A stretch of 34,911 bases of DNA from an uncultured Pseudomonadota bacterium (GTDB lineage: Bacteria; Myxococcota_A; UBA796; UBA9615), in the NCBI GenBank assembly GCA_937891735.1, contig CALAGR010000197.1:1-34911 (forward strand). The letters run 5' to 3'. Position 1 is the first letter of the stretch; each line of letters begins with the position of its first letter. Shown in pieces: positions 14,893 to 23,155 of this stretch. A program made the position numbers and the translations under genes. Under the pieces are notes generated by a model. It did no database searches, was not told the origin of the DNA, and saw only the letters and a program-made list of their open reading frames with translations.

Positions 14893-17800
14893 CGCCCCTC
14901 CTCCGGCAGGGGGCGCAGCCAGTCACAGCTGGCGTCCTGCAGGCAGGCGTCATCGGAGAGGATCTGGCCGTTGCTCATCGAGTAGGTCGCGAGCTGCAGA
15001 TCCATGAAGGTGTGCATGTCGAACTCCCAGTCGGGCCGGGGGAAGTTGAAGCCGTGGCTGCCCTGGGGGGACACGTAGGGCAGCCGCATGCCCACCACGC
15101 CGGACGCCGTGTCCGCGCGGATGCGCAGGGGCTCGTCGCTGGGCTCGCCCCACTGGTCGATGCCGCCGTCCAGGTCGTCGGCGTCGAACAGGATCTTGTT
15201 GCCGGCATTGTCCTCGTAGATCCCCCAGCGCTCGTCGCCGCGGATCACCTCCCGGTCGACCATCCACTGGTCCACCGTCAGGCCGCTGCTGCCGTGCATC
15301 TGGTCCAGGCCCCAGTAGCGCGCCGCCCGCCCGATGGCGATGCCCGTGGCGCAGGGCACGATCTCGTCGCCGATGGTGGGGACCAGCAGCACGTTGGCCG
15401 GCGCGCCGCCGAGTTCCTCGAAGGGCTCGTCGACGTAGTGGGGCGCGTAGGCGATGGGATCGGCGGGCTCGGTCACCATGGCCAGGGTGCCGACGATGCG
15501 CCGCAGCCGCGGCGAGCTGCGCACGTGGCCCAGGCCGGAGCTGCCCGCGATGAGGGGCGAACCGGCGAGGAACGTGACGCCCTCGTGCTCCACGTCCACC
15601 TCCCAGGTGTCGAGCACGGCGACGTCGTCTCCGTCGGCGTCCCGGATCGTGAGCCGCAGCCGGTCCCCCAGCCCCAGGTTGTCGGGCACCGAGTACACGA
15701 CCCCCTCCACCGGTCCGGTCTGGGGCAAGCCGGTGAGGGCGCGCTTCTCGGCGGCGTCGGCGCCGTCGGCGGGGATGGCGAGCCGGAAGCGTCCGTCGGC
15801 GGGGATCATCCCCGTGCGGACCTCGCCGTTGTCCAGGTTCTCCAACAGGAGCGTGCCGCCGCCGGGCACCGTGGGCAGCGTGGCGATGTGCAGGGCGCGC
15901 TCGCGGGTGGTGCGGATGACGTACTGCTCGATGTTGAGGCCGCCCGCGCCGTCCGGGATCCCCACCACGAAAGGGGAGATGGTCCGGCCCACGTTGGCCT
16001 GCCGCACGCCGCTCAGCCCCGAGCGCCAGCCCACGTCCATCAGCCCGCCGCCCGCCACCACGGGGATGATCGTCTTGTAGTCGCCCCCGGTGACGCCGGC
16101 CGCCACGGCGGTGTTGATTCCTCCCAGGGACCCGCCCAGCAGGTGGTAGTCCACGTCGGGGCCGCCCAGGTCGGGGGTGCCGTCCCCGTCCCAGTCGCAG
16201 CTGACCTCCTGCACGCCGTCGCCGTCCGTGTCGCCGAACGTGCCGGTGCCGCAGGTGGCCAGCACCTTGCGGAACCACAGGTGGTCGAACGCCCCCTGGC
16301 GGACCATGTCCCGGGTGTGGAACGCGTCCGAGGTCCACTGATCGGCGCCCGAGTCGGGCTGGCCGTCGTTGGTCAGGTCCCGGGCCCGATCCCGCTCGAG
16401 GTGCTCGAGCAGCGGCATCATGTCCATGGCGTCCAGCAGCGTGACGGCCTGGTCGCGCTGGGCCGGGTCGAGCCCCAGGCCGTGGCCCGGATAGTCGAAC
16501 GCGCAGGCCGCGATGCCCACCCGCGCGAAGGCCCACGCAAAGCCCAGGAACTCGAGCCGTGACGAGCCGTAGCCGTGCCCGTAGTTGGCCACCGGGAAGG
16601 GCTGCTGGTGCTCCGCGTCCTCCTTGGGGATGACGCAGGTGAATGACACGTCGATCAGCTCGTACGGGGCCTCGCCGGTCACCGGATCCAGGTGCCAGAC
16701 CTCATCGGAGTCGTCCGCTCCGCCGTCGTCGGTGTCCGGCAGGAACCACGGGACCTTGAACGAGCCGCCCACGAGCCCGCCCGCCCAGGCGTAGCCCTCC
16801 CGCAGGGCTTCGGTGGACTCGGCGGGGGCGAGGTCGAGCCCGGCGATGATCGCGAACACCCGCTCGATGGGCAGGATGTAGTCGTTGGGGGCGTCGTCCC
16901 GGTCGTGCAGGAGCTCCGCGGGCCCCATCGCGAAGGGCACTTCGTCGGGCAGCCAGCCCCAGGGCCCTTCGCCGTCCAGGGCGCGCCGCAGATCCTTGAG
17001 ATCGCCGGTCACCCGGGCCGTGGTGAAGGTCCACGCGAAGCCGATGTCGTCCACGTCCAGGCCGAAGGGCTCCAGCGCGTCCAGCACCGGCAGCAGGTCC
17101 TGGGTCTGCCGGGTGTGGTTGACCCAGTCCCACGGCGAGCGGATCGGCTGGCCGCCCACCCCGGTGGTGCGCTCGGTGACCACGACGGCGTACCGCGTCT
17201 CTTCCCGCAGGGGCAACGCCGGACGCACCATCAAGGTGTTCGTCTCGCGCTCGTACCAGGTCAGCAGGTCCTCCCTCGGATCACCGCCCTGGGGCAGCGT
17301 GTTCGGCCGGTCGAGCACGCCGTCGTTGTCCACGTCCTCGCCCTGGTCCAGCCGGCCGTTGCCGTCAGCGTCCTCGTCGTGCGTGTCGTACAGGAGCGAG
17401 GGCACGTCGGCGTGCGCGTCGTTGGGGAAGTAGTTGTCGGGGCTCAGCGCGTCCCCCGGGAAGCGCCCGTGTCCCACGTCCAGGCGCACCGGCTGCAGGT
17501 AGGTGGGGGAGCCCTCGGTGACGTCGATGACGTAGATCGCGTCGTCGCTGAAGTCGCCGTCGTCGGCCTGCAGGGCCTTCAGCGTCGGCAGGTCGAGCAG
17601 CTGATCGAAGCTGATGGTGATGGCCGTGAAGATGCCGAACCCGGTCAGCTCGTTCGCGTGGGCCCGGGCCTCCCGCTCCAGCTGGGTCGGCGCGTCCTCG
17701 CTCAGGTTGAACCGCAGGCCGGTGGGGGACCCGGAGTCGATCCGCAGGGCGAGGTCGTTGGGGAAGGGCAGCTCCGGCAGGGGATCCGCGTCCCAGTCCA

Positions 17801-17915
17801 CGACGACGGTAGGGCCGGTGCCCCCGGGGGTGGCGCGCAGGCCGGTGGATGGAGCGCAAGCGGCGAGGAGGCTGGCCGCCAGGAGCAGGGGCACACAGAG
17901 GGTCGGTCTGGACAT
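14889..17915 (-). CDS. Large lipase-like lipoprotein with calcium-motif insertions
   Basis: A 1008-residue lipoprotein with Cys20 in LLAAC. The N-terminal third (DPLPELPFPNDL, then FTAITISFDQLL) resembles the N-terminal domain of bacterial virulence-factor lipases / VolA-Pla-type phospholipases. It contains an Asp-rich stretch at 177-206 (DEDADGNGRLD, DVDNDGVLD). The alpha/beta-hydrolase part has the oxyanion-region motif NYGHGYG (444-450), DYPGHG at 474-479 and a nucleophile elbow GGSLGG with Ser596. A second calcium-like block (DTDGDGVQE, DWDGDGTPDLGG) sits at 562-585, only about ten residues before that Ser. The remaining 400 residues are beta-rich. Likely role: cell-surface esterase or phospholipase; substrate unknown. 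ATG 17915 is supported by the signal peptide and by TACTAT 7 bases upstream. Confidence 0.78.
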   Translation of the reverse strand: MSRPTLCVPLLLAASLLAACAPSTGLRATPGGTGPTVVVDWDADPLPELPFPNDLALRIDSGSPTGLRFNLSEDAPTQLEREARAHANELTGFGIFTAITISFDQLLDLPTLKALQADDGDFSDDAIYVIDVTEGSPTYLQPVRLDVGHGRFPGDALSPDNYFPNDAHADVPSLLYDTHDEDADGNGRLDQGEDVDNDGVLDRPNTLPQGGDPREDLLTWYERETNTLMVRPALPLREETRYAVVVTERTTGVGGQPIRSPWDWVNHTRQTQDLLPVLDALEPFGLDVDDIGFAWTFTTARVTGDLKDLRRALDGEGPWGWLPDEVPFAMGPAELLHDRDDAPNDYILPIERVFAIIAGLDLAPAESTEALREGYAWAGGLVGGSFKVPWFLPDTDDGGADDSDEVWHLDPVTGEAPYELIDVSFTCVIPKEDAEHQQPFPVANYGHGYGSSRLEFLGFAWAFARVGIAACAFDYPGHGLGLDPAQRDQAVTLLDAMDMMPLLEHLERDRARDLTNDGQPDSGADQWTSDAFHTRDMVRQGAFDHLWFRKVLATCGTGTFGDTDGDGVQEVSCDWDGDGTPDLGGPDVDYHLLGGSLGGINTAVAAGVTGGDYKTIIPVVAGGGLMDVGWRSGLSGVRQANVGRTISPFVVGIPDGAGGLNIEQYVIRTTRERALHIATLPTVPGGGTLLLENLDNGEVRTGMIPADGRFRLAIPADGADAAEKRALTGLPQTGPVEGVVYSVPDNLGLGDRLRLTIRDADGDDVAVLDTWEVDVEHEGVTFLAGSPLIAGSSGLGHVRSSPRLRRIVGTLAMVTEPADPIAYAPHYVDEPFEELGGAPANVLLVPTIGDEIVPCATGIAIGRAARYWGLDQMHGSSGLTVDQWMVDREVIRGDERWGIYEDNAGNKILFDADDLDGGIDQWGEPSDEPLRIRADTASGVVGMRLPYVSPQGSHGFNFPRPDWEFDMHTFMDLQLATYSMSNGQILSDDACLQDASCDWLRPLPEEGR

Positions 17916-17922
17916 GGCCGGA

Positions 17923-17928
17923 ATAGTA
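17923..17928 (-). promoter_or_regulatory. -10-like element TACTAT, leaderless spacing
   Basis: TACTAT, the closest match to TATAAT in this set, ends 7 bases before the ATG at 17915. There is no Shine-Dalgarno sequence and no evident -35 hexamer. It would drive the lipase-like, barrel and possibly GT-C genes. Confidence 0.55.
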
Positions 17929-17987
17929 CGGGGGGGAGCGCCAGGGAGGGGATCGGCGCCGCGGTTCGGTCCCCCAACCCGTCGTTC

Positions 17988-17995
17988 GCAATTGC
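17988..17995. promoter_or_regulatory. Palindrome GCAATTGC upstream of the symporter promoter
   Basis: A perfect 8-base palindrome in the most AT-rich patch of the divergent region, 10 bases upstream of the TTGACG box. It could be an operator for either divergent gene, but so short a palindrome may be chance. Confidence 0.2.
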
Positions 17996-18005
17996 AACAT
18001 TCGGC

Positions 18006-18034
18006 TTGACGCGCTGCACCATCCGATCCAGACT
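18006..18034 (+). promoter_or_regulatory. Sigma70-type promoter TTGACG-N17-CAGACT
   Basis: TTGACG (18006-18011) and CAGACT (18029-18034) are separated by exactly 17 bases. It faces the symporter gene and predicts a leader of about 100 bases. It is the only place in the window where I see both a good -35 and a -10 at canonical spacing. Confidence 0.5.
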
Positions 18035-18089
18035 CGCAGCGCCTGCCCGGGCCGGTTCGGTTCTTCACCTCGAAGCCGCCAAACGCCGG

Positions 18090-18105
18090 GCCTGTCCGGG
18101 CAGGC
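18090..18105 (+). other. Hairpin in the symporter 5' leader
   Basis: GCCTG and CAGGC flank a 6-base TCCGGG loop, giving a perfect 5-bp GC-rich stem in the predicted untranslated leader. A GCCCGGGC palindrome lies at 18045-18052 in the same leader. A regulatory role is possible but unsupported; I do not recognise a known riboswitch. Confidence 0.25.
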
Positions 18106-18142
18106 ATCGCGACATCATCTCGCACTTGCACAAGGACGCACC

Positions 18143-19618
18143 ATGGCCGCATCCGCCCTCGCCTGGACCGCCGTGCTCGGCTACGCCGCGCTGACCCTCG
18201 CCCTGGCCATCCGCGGCGCGCGGGCCACGACGAGCCTGAAGAGCTTCGCGGTGGGCAACGGAGACATCCACCCCGCGCTGCTGGGGCTGTCGCTGGTGGC
18301 GCAGCTCACGAGCGTGGCCACGTTCGTCATCAACCCGGGCCTCGTCTTTCACTCCGGCGTGTCGGGGCTGCTGGGCTACGGCGTCGCGGCGGCGGCGGGC
18401 ATCACCCTGGGCCTCGTGGTGTTCACGGCCCGCTTTCGGGCCATGGGCGCCAAGGTCGCGGCCCTCACGGTGCCGTCGTGGATCGGCAAGCGCTACGACA
18501 GCGACCTGCTGCGCGGCCTGTTCGCGCTGCTGTCGCTGGGGCTGGTGGCCTTCGCGGTGCTCATCGTGGTGGCCCTGTCGTACGTGCTGTCCAACCTGCT
18601 GGGGGTGGCCCCGGCGGTGCTGGCGCTGACCCTGACGGCGTTCGTGGTGGGCTCGGTGCTGATCGGCGGCGCCAACGGCCACGCCCTGACCAACGCGGTG
18701 CAGGCGGTGGTGATGCTGATCGTGGCGGTGATCCTCATCGGCGCGGGGCTGCCGCTGTTCTTCGAGGGAGACGGCCTCGGGGCGCTCCTGGCGGCCCAGG
18801 ATCCGCGCCTGCTGACGCTCACGAACCCGGGATCCCTGTACTTCCGCAACCTGTTCGAGGTGTTCGGCTGCAACTTCGTGGTGGGCCTGGCGGTGGTCTG
18901 TCAGCCCCACATCGTGGGCAAGGCGCTGGGCCTGCGCCGCGACGACCAGGTGCGCACCTTCCTGGGGGTGGCGATGCTCGCGGGCCTCGTGTTCCTCGGG
19001 GTGCTGCTGGTGGGGCTGTACGCGCGGGCGGTGGTGCCCCTCGACACGCGCATCGATCTGGTGGTGCCCACGTGGATCGGCGCGACGTTCTCATCGCCCA
19101 TGCAGGTGCTCATCTCCATCGGGATGCTCTGCGCGGGTCTGTCCACGCTGGAGGGGATCCTGCTCGCGCTCTCGGGGATCTTCGCGCTGGACGTGCACCC
19201 GCTGCTGCCGGGCACCCGGGATCCGGCCAGGGCCCTGCGCTTCGGCAAGCTCGGGCTCGTGGCGATGGGGGTGCTCACCGTCGCGCTGGCCATGCGCCAG
19301 ATCGCGGACCCGGTGGGCGGATCGGTGGCGATCTTCGCCCAGTACGGCGTGTACCTGCTGTTCACGGCGTCGTTCCTGCCCCTGGCCTGCGGCATGTTCC
19401 TGCCGGGGGTGAGCCGCGCCGCGGTGACGGTCGCCTCGCTGGCCGCCATCGGCGGCTACCTGGGGGCGTCGGTGTTCGGGCTGACGATGCTGAGCAGCAA
19501 CCCTGCATTCCTCGCCACGGTCGGCATCGCCTGCGGGTGGACCGCCGTGGGCCTCGCCCTGCTGGCGCGGCGGCTGTCGGGCGCGGTGGCCGACCCGGAG
19601 CCGATCAGAGCCCGTTGA
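18143..19618 (+). CDS. Sodium:solute symporter (SSS family)
   Basis: A 491-residue inner-membrane transporter with about 13 hydrophobic helices, as in the SSS/SLC5 family. Family hallmarks are the N-terminal KSFAVGNGDIHP, where the second helix begins, then GLSLVAQLTSVATFVINPG, the helix with the unwound sodium-site region. Further on come ANGHALTNAVQAV and QPHIVGKALGL. It couples sodium entry to uptake of a small solute (sugar, amino acid, carboxylate or vitamin); the substrate is not predictable. AAGGA lies 6 bases before the ATG, and a promoter with a ~100-base leader lies upstream. It is divergent from the lipase-like gene, and its 3' end overlaps the EF-hand gene on the other strand by 14 bases. 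Confidence 0.87.
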   Translation: MAASALAWTAVLGYAALTLALAIRGARATTSLKSFAVGNGDIHPALLGLSLVAQLTSVATFVINPGLVFHSGVSGLLGYGVAAAAGITLGLVVFTARFRAMGAKVAALTVPSWIGKRYDSDLLRGLFALLSLGLVAFAVLIVVALSYVLSNLLGVAPAVLALTLTAFVVGSVLIGGANGHALTNAVQAVVMLIVAVILIGAGLPLFFEGDGLGALLAAQDPRLLTLTNPGSLYFRNLFEVFGCNFVVGLAVVCQPHIVGKALGLRRDDQVRTFLGVAMLAGLVFLGVLLVGLYARAVVPLDTRIDLVVPTWIGATFSSPMQVLISIGMLCAGLSTLEGILLALSGIFALDVHPLLPGTRDPARALRFGKLGLVAMGVLTVALAMRQIADPVGGSVAIFAQYGVYLLFTASFLPLACGMFLPGVSRAAVTVASLAAIGGYLGASVFGLTMLSSNPAFLATVGIACGWTAVGLALLARRLSGAVADPEPIRAR

Positions 19619-20099
19619 GGGCCTTGAGCGCCTCGGCGGGGCTGATGCGGCCGTCCCCGTTGGCGTCGGCGCTGGCGAAGAGATCGCGGTTCTCGGCGTC
19701 GCTCACCTGCACGTCCAGGAACTTGAACAGCTGGCGGAACTCCATCTGGTCGATGAAGCCGTCGTCGTTCTTGTCGAACCCGCAGAACAGCAGCCGGAAG
19801 CTCTGGTCGAGCCCCCCCTGCTCGATGATCGACAGCACGTCGGCGAACTCGTCGAAGTCCAGATCGCCCGAGCCGTCGGCGTCGGCGGCCGCCATCACCT
19901 GCTTCGCGACCTCTTCGGCGCCCTGAAGCCCCAGCGAATCGAGCGCCGTCGTCATCTCCGACAGGCTGATCCGGCGGTCGCCGTTCAGGTCGATCTTGTT
20001 GAACAGCCGGTTCAACACGTCCAGGGCGAGCACGTTCGCGTCCAGGTCGAGGTCGTCGGGATCCAAGGCAGCCTCCAGCAAGGGACCTTCATGGTCCAC
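19605..20099 (-). CDS. Calmodulin-like protein with four EF-hands
   Basis: A 164-residue protein without signal peptide, so presumably cytoplasmic. Four 12-residue calcium loops start at Asp37, Asp73, Asp109 and Asp145, exactly 36 residues apart, each ending in Glu at position 12. Loops 2-4 have the canonical D-x-[DN]-x-[DS]-G pattern. Loop 1 (DLNGDRRISLSE) has Arg instead of Gly at position 6 and may bind weakly. Hydrophobic residues flank each loop as in calmodulin-type helices. It probably buffers or senses calcium; its partner is unknown. GTG 20099 is preferred: the open frame extends to 20288, but that would run across the divergent start at 20165 and add a low-complexity basic tail. A CAGACT hexamer lies 20 bases upstream of the GTG. 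Confidence 0.85.
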   Translation of the reverse strand: MDHEGPLLEAALDPDDLDLDANVLALDVLNRLFNKIDLNGDRRISLSEMTTALDSLGLQGAEEVAKQVMAAADADGSGDLDFDEFADVLSIIEQGGLDQSFRLLFCGFDKNDDGFIDQMEFRQLFKFLDVQVSDAENRDLFASADANGDGRISPAEALKALNGL

Positions 20100-20152
20100 G
20101 ACCCGACCCCGGATCCGCAAGTCTGCGGCGTTTCTTGTGCCCCCGTCCGCGG

Positions 20153-20158
20153 TACCCT
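20153..20158 (+). promoter_or_regulatory. -10-like element TACCCT, leaderless spacing
   Basis: TACCCT ends 6 bases before the ATG at 20165 and is identical to the box before 3507. No ribosome site is present. Confidence 0.5.
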
Positions 20159-20164
20159 TCCGCC

Positions 20165-23155
20165 ATGTCTTCGTTCCGGACGCCCCTCCTCCTCCTCTGC
20201 CTCCTGCTGCCCGCCGCGATCGCGTCGCTGTCCGGCTGTCCGAAGGAGGGATGCCTCGATCCGTCCGTGGACGACTGCACCGTGCCATCGCCGTGCCTGG
20301 CGCTGGACGGCTACGTCTGCAGCACCGGCACCGCCTCGGTGAAGATCATCGAGTCGGTGGACGAGGTGCCCGGGGGCCTGGACGCCCTCGGCTCTCCGGG
20401 GGACGTGCTGCTCTCCAACGACGTCGTGGTCGCGGTGATCGAGGCCCTGGATCACCCCCACTACCTGGCCCCCGCCGGCGGCGCGCTCCTCGACCTGGGC
20501 ACCGTCGGCGACGACAACGACTCCCTGAGGCACATCTTCCAGGCCACGGGCGTGCTCCCCAACGAGGCCGCCCACTACACCGAGATGAAGCTCATCGAGG
20601 ACGCGGGCAGCCGGGCGGTGCAGTTCCGGGGGACCCTGGACGGGCGACCGGACGTGGCCATCGCCACTCGCTACGAGGTGCGGCCCTGCGAGCCGGGGGT
20701 GCGGGTGCGCACCGAGCTGGTGAACATGGAGCCGGACCCGATCAGCGTCACCCTCATCGACGGCTTCTACTCCGGCGGGCGCGAACACCTGCCCTTCAGC
20801 CCCCTGCCCGGCGCCGGCTTCGAGCACCCCTCCTTCGGGCTCAGCACCCTGGGCGACGCGGTGGTGGGCGCGCCCTGGGTCGCCTACGCAGCGCACAGCG
20901 ATCCGGCCGCGGCCTACGCCACGATCGGGTGCAACGTGCCGTTGAGCTGGGGCTTCCAGAGCGACAACGTGGCGTCCAACGGCACCAAGACCCGCCCCCT
21001 GGCTTACGGCGAGTGGCTGGTCTACGAGCGGTTCATCGCGGTGGCGCAGGGCGAGTCCGTGGCCGACGCCGCGAACGTCGCCCTGGAGGTCCGGCGTCAG
21101 CTCTTCGACGAGGAGTACGTCGTGATCGACGGCCTCGTGGCGGCGGAAGGCGAAGGCGACGTGCCCATCGGGCAGGGCCTGCGCGCCTCGGTGCACGTGT
21201 CTGCGGGCACGGCGGAGACCCCCGCGGCCGAGCGCACCCCCTGGAACCACTCCCTCGTGGACTCCGACGGCGCCTTCCACCTCGCGGTGCCCTCCAACGG
21301 CACCTACGTGCTCGAGGTGGAGAGCTACGGCGTGCGCGGCGCCCCCATGGAGGTGACCGTGTCCGACACCAACCTGGACGCAGGCACCCTGCTCGTGCCC
21401 CAGGTGGGCCAGGTCACGATCAGCGGCACCGTGGACGGCGAGACGGACTGGCTGCAGGTGTTCGTGGTGCCCGCGGACGACGCCACCGACGAGCAGGTCC
21501 GCGCCGCCATGTTCGGCCAGTTCGTGGAGTGCGCGCCGCTGCTCGGGTCGCCCTACGGGGGAGCGCCGGCCTGCAACCGGGTGTTCCTGGGGCCCGACGG
21601 CCCGCAGACCCTGGGGATCCTGCCCGGCAACTACGACTTCCTGACGGTCGCGGGCCCGTTCTCGACCCTGGGCGCGGTCCGGAACGTCTCGATCACCGCC
21701 GGACAGACCGTGCAGGTCGAGGTCGCCACCGACACCCTGGCGCTCATCAACGGGGGCCTCTCCAGCGACTTCCACGTGCACGGAGGCACGAGCTTCGACA
21801 GCAACCTGCCCCACGAGCCCCGGGTGGCAGCGTGGCTCGCGGCGGGCCTGGAGGTCGTGGCCACCACCGAGCACGACGCGGCCTGGGACTTCGCGGAGGC
21901 CCGGGAGCGGCTCGGCGCGGACGACCGGCTGCAGGTGATGGTGGGCACCGAGTCCACCGGACACATCCTGTTCAAGTTCCTCGAGGAGAACCCCTACCCG
22001 TCGGTGTTCGGCCACTGGAACATCTGGCCCCTGCCCTTCGACCCCGCCGGTCCCTGGCGCGGGGCCCCCTGGGACGAGCTGGTGGAGCCGGGCCAGCTCT
22101 TCGACCGGGCCGTGGAGCAGGGCTGGGATCGGGACGACGGCGTGCTCCAGCTCAACCACCCGGTGGAGGACGCGCTGTTCGCGCGCGACCAGGGCTACGT
22201 CACCTCCATCGGCATCGACGCCACCCTGCCGCTTCCCACCGAGTTCGACGGCACGCCGGCCAGCACGTTCCTGTACACGCCCCCCGGAGCGACGTTCGCC
22301 AACAGCGACTACAACGTCCAGGAGGTGATGAACGGCACGAACAACTTCCACTTCCCGAGCTACCGGGCCTTCTGGCACTACCTCATGAACCAGGGGATCT
22401 TCCGGGCCGGCACGGCCAACGCCGACAGCCACACCCTGACCGACAACATCGTCGGCACCCCCCGGACCATCGTGTACAGCGAGGACACCGTCGCGGACTT
22501 CGACCCCGCGCGGTTCAACGCCGCCCTCAAGAACGGGCGCGCCTTCGGCACGAACGGGCCGGTCATCGAGACCGAGATCAGCTGGGACGGCGCCGACCCG
22601 GCGACCCCCGGCCTGACTCCCTTCACCCCCGGCGCCGGCGCGATCCTGAACGTCCGGATCGAAGCGGCTCCCTGGGTGCCCATCGCCGAGGTGCGGATCC
22701 TGGTGAACGGGGCCGAGGTCCGCACCATCACGGACGAGCTGAGCCACCCCGCGGATCCGTTCGACAACGAGGGCATCCGCCGCCTGGATCTGGACATCGC
22801 CCTGGACGGCCTGCTGCCCACCGACGGCAGCGACGCGTGGCTCGTGATCGAGGCCGGCGCGCCCCTCGTGGAGCACGCGGACCTGGACTGCGACGGCTTC
22901 CCGGACACGGCCGACAACAACGGCGACGGCATGATCGACTGGCGCGACGTCGAGGAACTCACCGAAGAACCCGACGACACCGCGTGCCTGGAGTCCTCCG
23001 GGCCCCAGGCCCTGCCTCCGCCCCCGGACCGCGCGGACGACGCCTGGCTCTTCTGGATCGTGACGGGGGATGGATACCCCCTGTCGTTCACCAACCCGTA
23101 CGTCATCGATCGCGATGGCAGCGGCGCCTTCGATGCGCCGGGGGTGGCCCGATGA
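20165..23155 (+). CDS. CehA/McbA-type PHP-domain lipoprotein
   Basis: A 996-residue lipoprotein (Cys25 in SLSGC). The first ~520 residues are beta-rich, with carboxypeptidase-regulatory-like segments (for example LAVPSNGTYVLEVESYGVRG). A PHP metallohydrolase domain follows: D535-F-H537-V-H539, then TTEHD with Glu569, His570 and Asp571, and NADSH with Asp754 and His756, all of which are usual metal ligands. The late FNAALKNGRAFGTNGP motif is typical of the CehA/McbA group. Substrates of the secreted members are mostly unknown; phosphoester or amide/ester cleavage is possible. The C-terminus has a dockerin/TSP3-like calcium stretch (DLDCDGFPD, NNGDGMID). ATG 20165 is chosen for the signal peptide and the -10 box; an upstream in-frame ATG at 20135 would precede that box. 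Coupled (ATGA) to the next gene. Confidence 0.8.
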   Translation: MSSFRTPLLLLCLLLPAAIASLSGCPKEGCLDPSVDDCTVPSPCLALDGYVCSTGTASVKIIESVDEVPGGLDALGSPGDVLLSNDVVVAVIEALDHPHYLAPAGGALLDLGTVGDDNDSLRHIFQATGVLPNEAAHYTEMKLIEDAGSRAVQFRGTLDGRPDVAIATRYEVRPCEPGVRVRTELVNMEPDPISVTLIDGFYSGGREHLPFSPLPGAGFEHPSFGLSTLGDAVVGAPWVAYAAHSDPAAAYATIGCNVPLSWGFQSDNVASNGTKTRPLAYGEWLVYERFIAVAQGESVADAANVALEVRRQLFDEEYVVIDGLVAAEGEGDVPIGQGLRASVHVSAGTAETPAAERTPWNHSLVDSDGAFHLAVPSNGTYVLEVESYGVRGAPMEVTVSDTNLDAGTLLVPQVGQVTISGTVDGETDWLQVFVVPADDATDEQVRAAMFGQFVECAPLLGSPYGGAPACNRVFLGPDGPQTLGILPGNYDFLTVAGPFSTLGAVRNVSITAGQTVQVEVATDTLALINGGLSSDFHVHGGTSFDSNLPHEPRVAAWLAAGLEVVATTEHDAAWDFAEARERLGADDRLQVMVGTESTGHILFKFLEENPYPSVFGHWNIWPLPFDPAGPWRGAPWDELVEPGQLFDRAVEQGWDRDDGVLQLNHPVEDALFARDQGYVTSIGIDATLPLPTEFDGTPASTFLYTPPGATFANSDYNVQEVMNGTNNFHFPSYRAFWHYLMNQGIFRAGTANADSHTLTDNIVGTPRTIVYSEDTVADFDPARFNAALKNGRAFGTNGPVIETEISWDGADPATPGLTPFTPGAGAILNVRIEAAPWVPIAEVRILVNGAEVRTITDELSHPADPFDNEGIRRLDLDIALDGLLPTDGSDAWLVIEAGAPLVEHADLDCDGFPDTADNNGDGMIDWRDVEELTEEPDDTACLESSGPQALPPPPDRADDAWLFWIVTGDGYPLSFTNPYVIDRDGSGAFDAPGVAR

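Noticed and set aside
20100-20288. N-terminal extension of the EF-hand protein
   Set aside because: It would add a basic low-complexity tail and overlap the start and promoter of the divergent PHP gene; GTG at 20099 gives a compact calmodulin-like protein.
20012-22876. Long minus-strand open frame opposite the PHP lipoprotein
   Set aside because: It has Arg/Gly/Val/His-rich shadow composition, no recognisable domain and no start signal, and it covers a gene with clear catalytic motifs.
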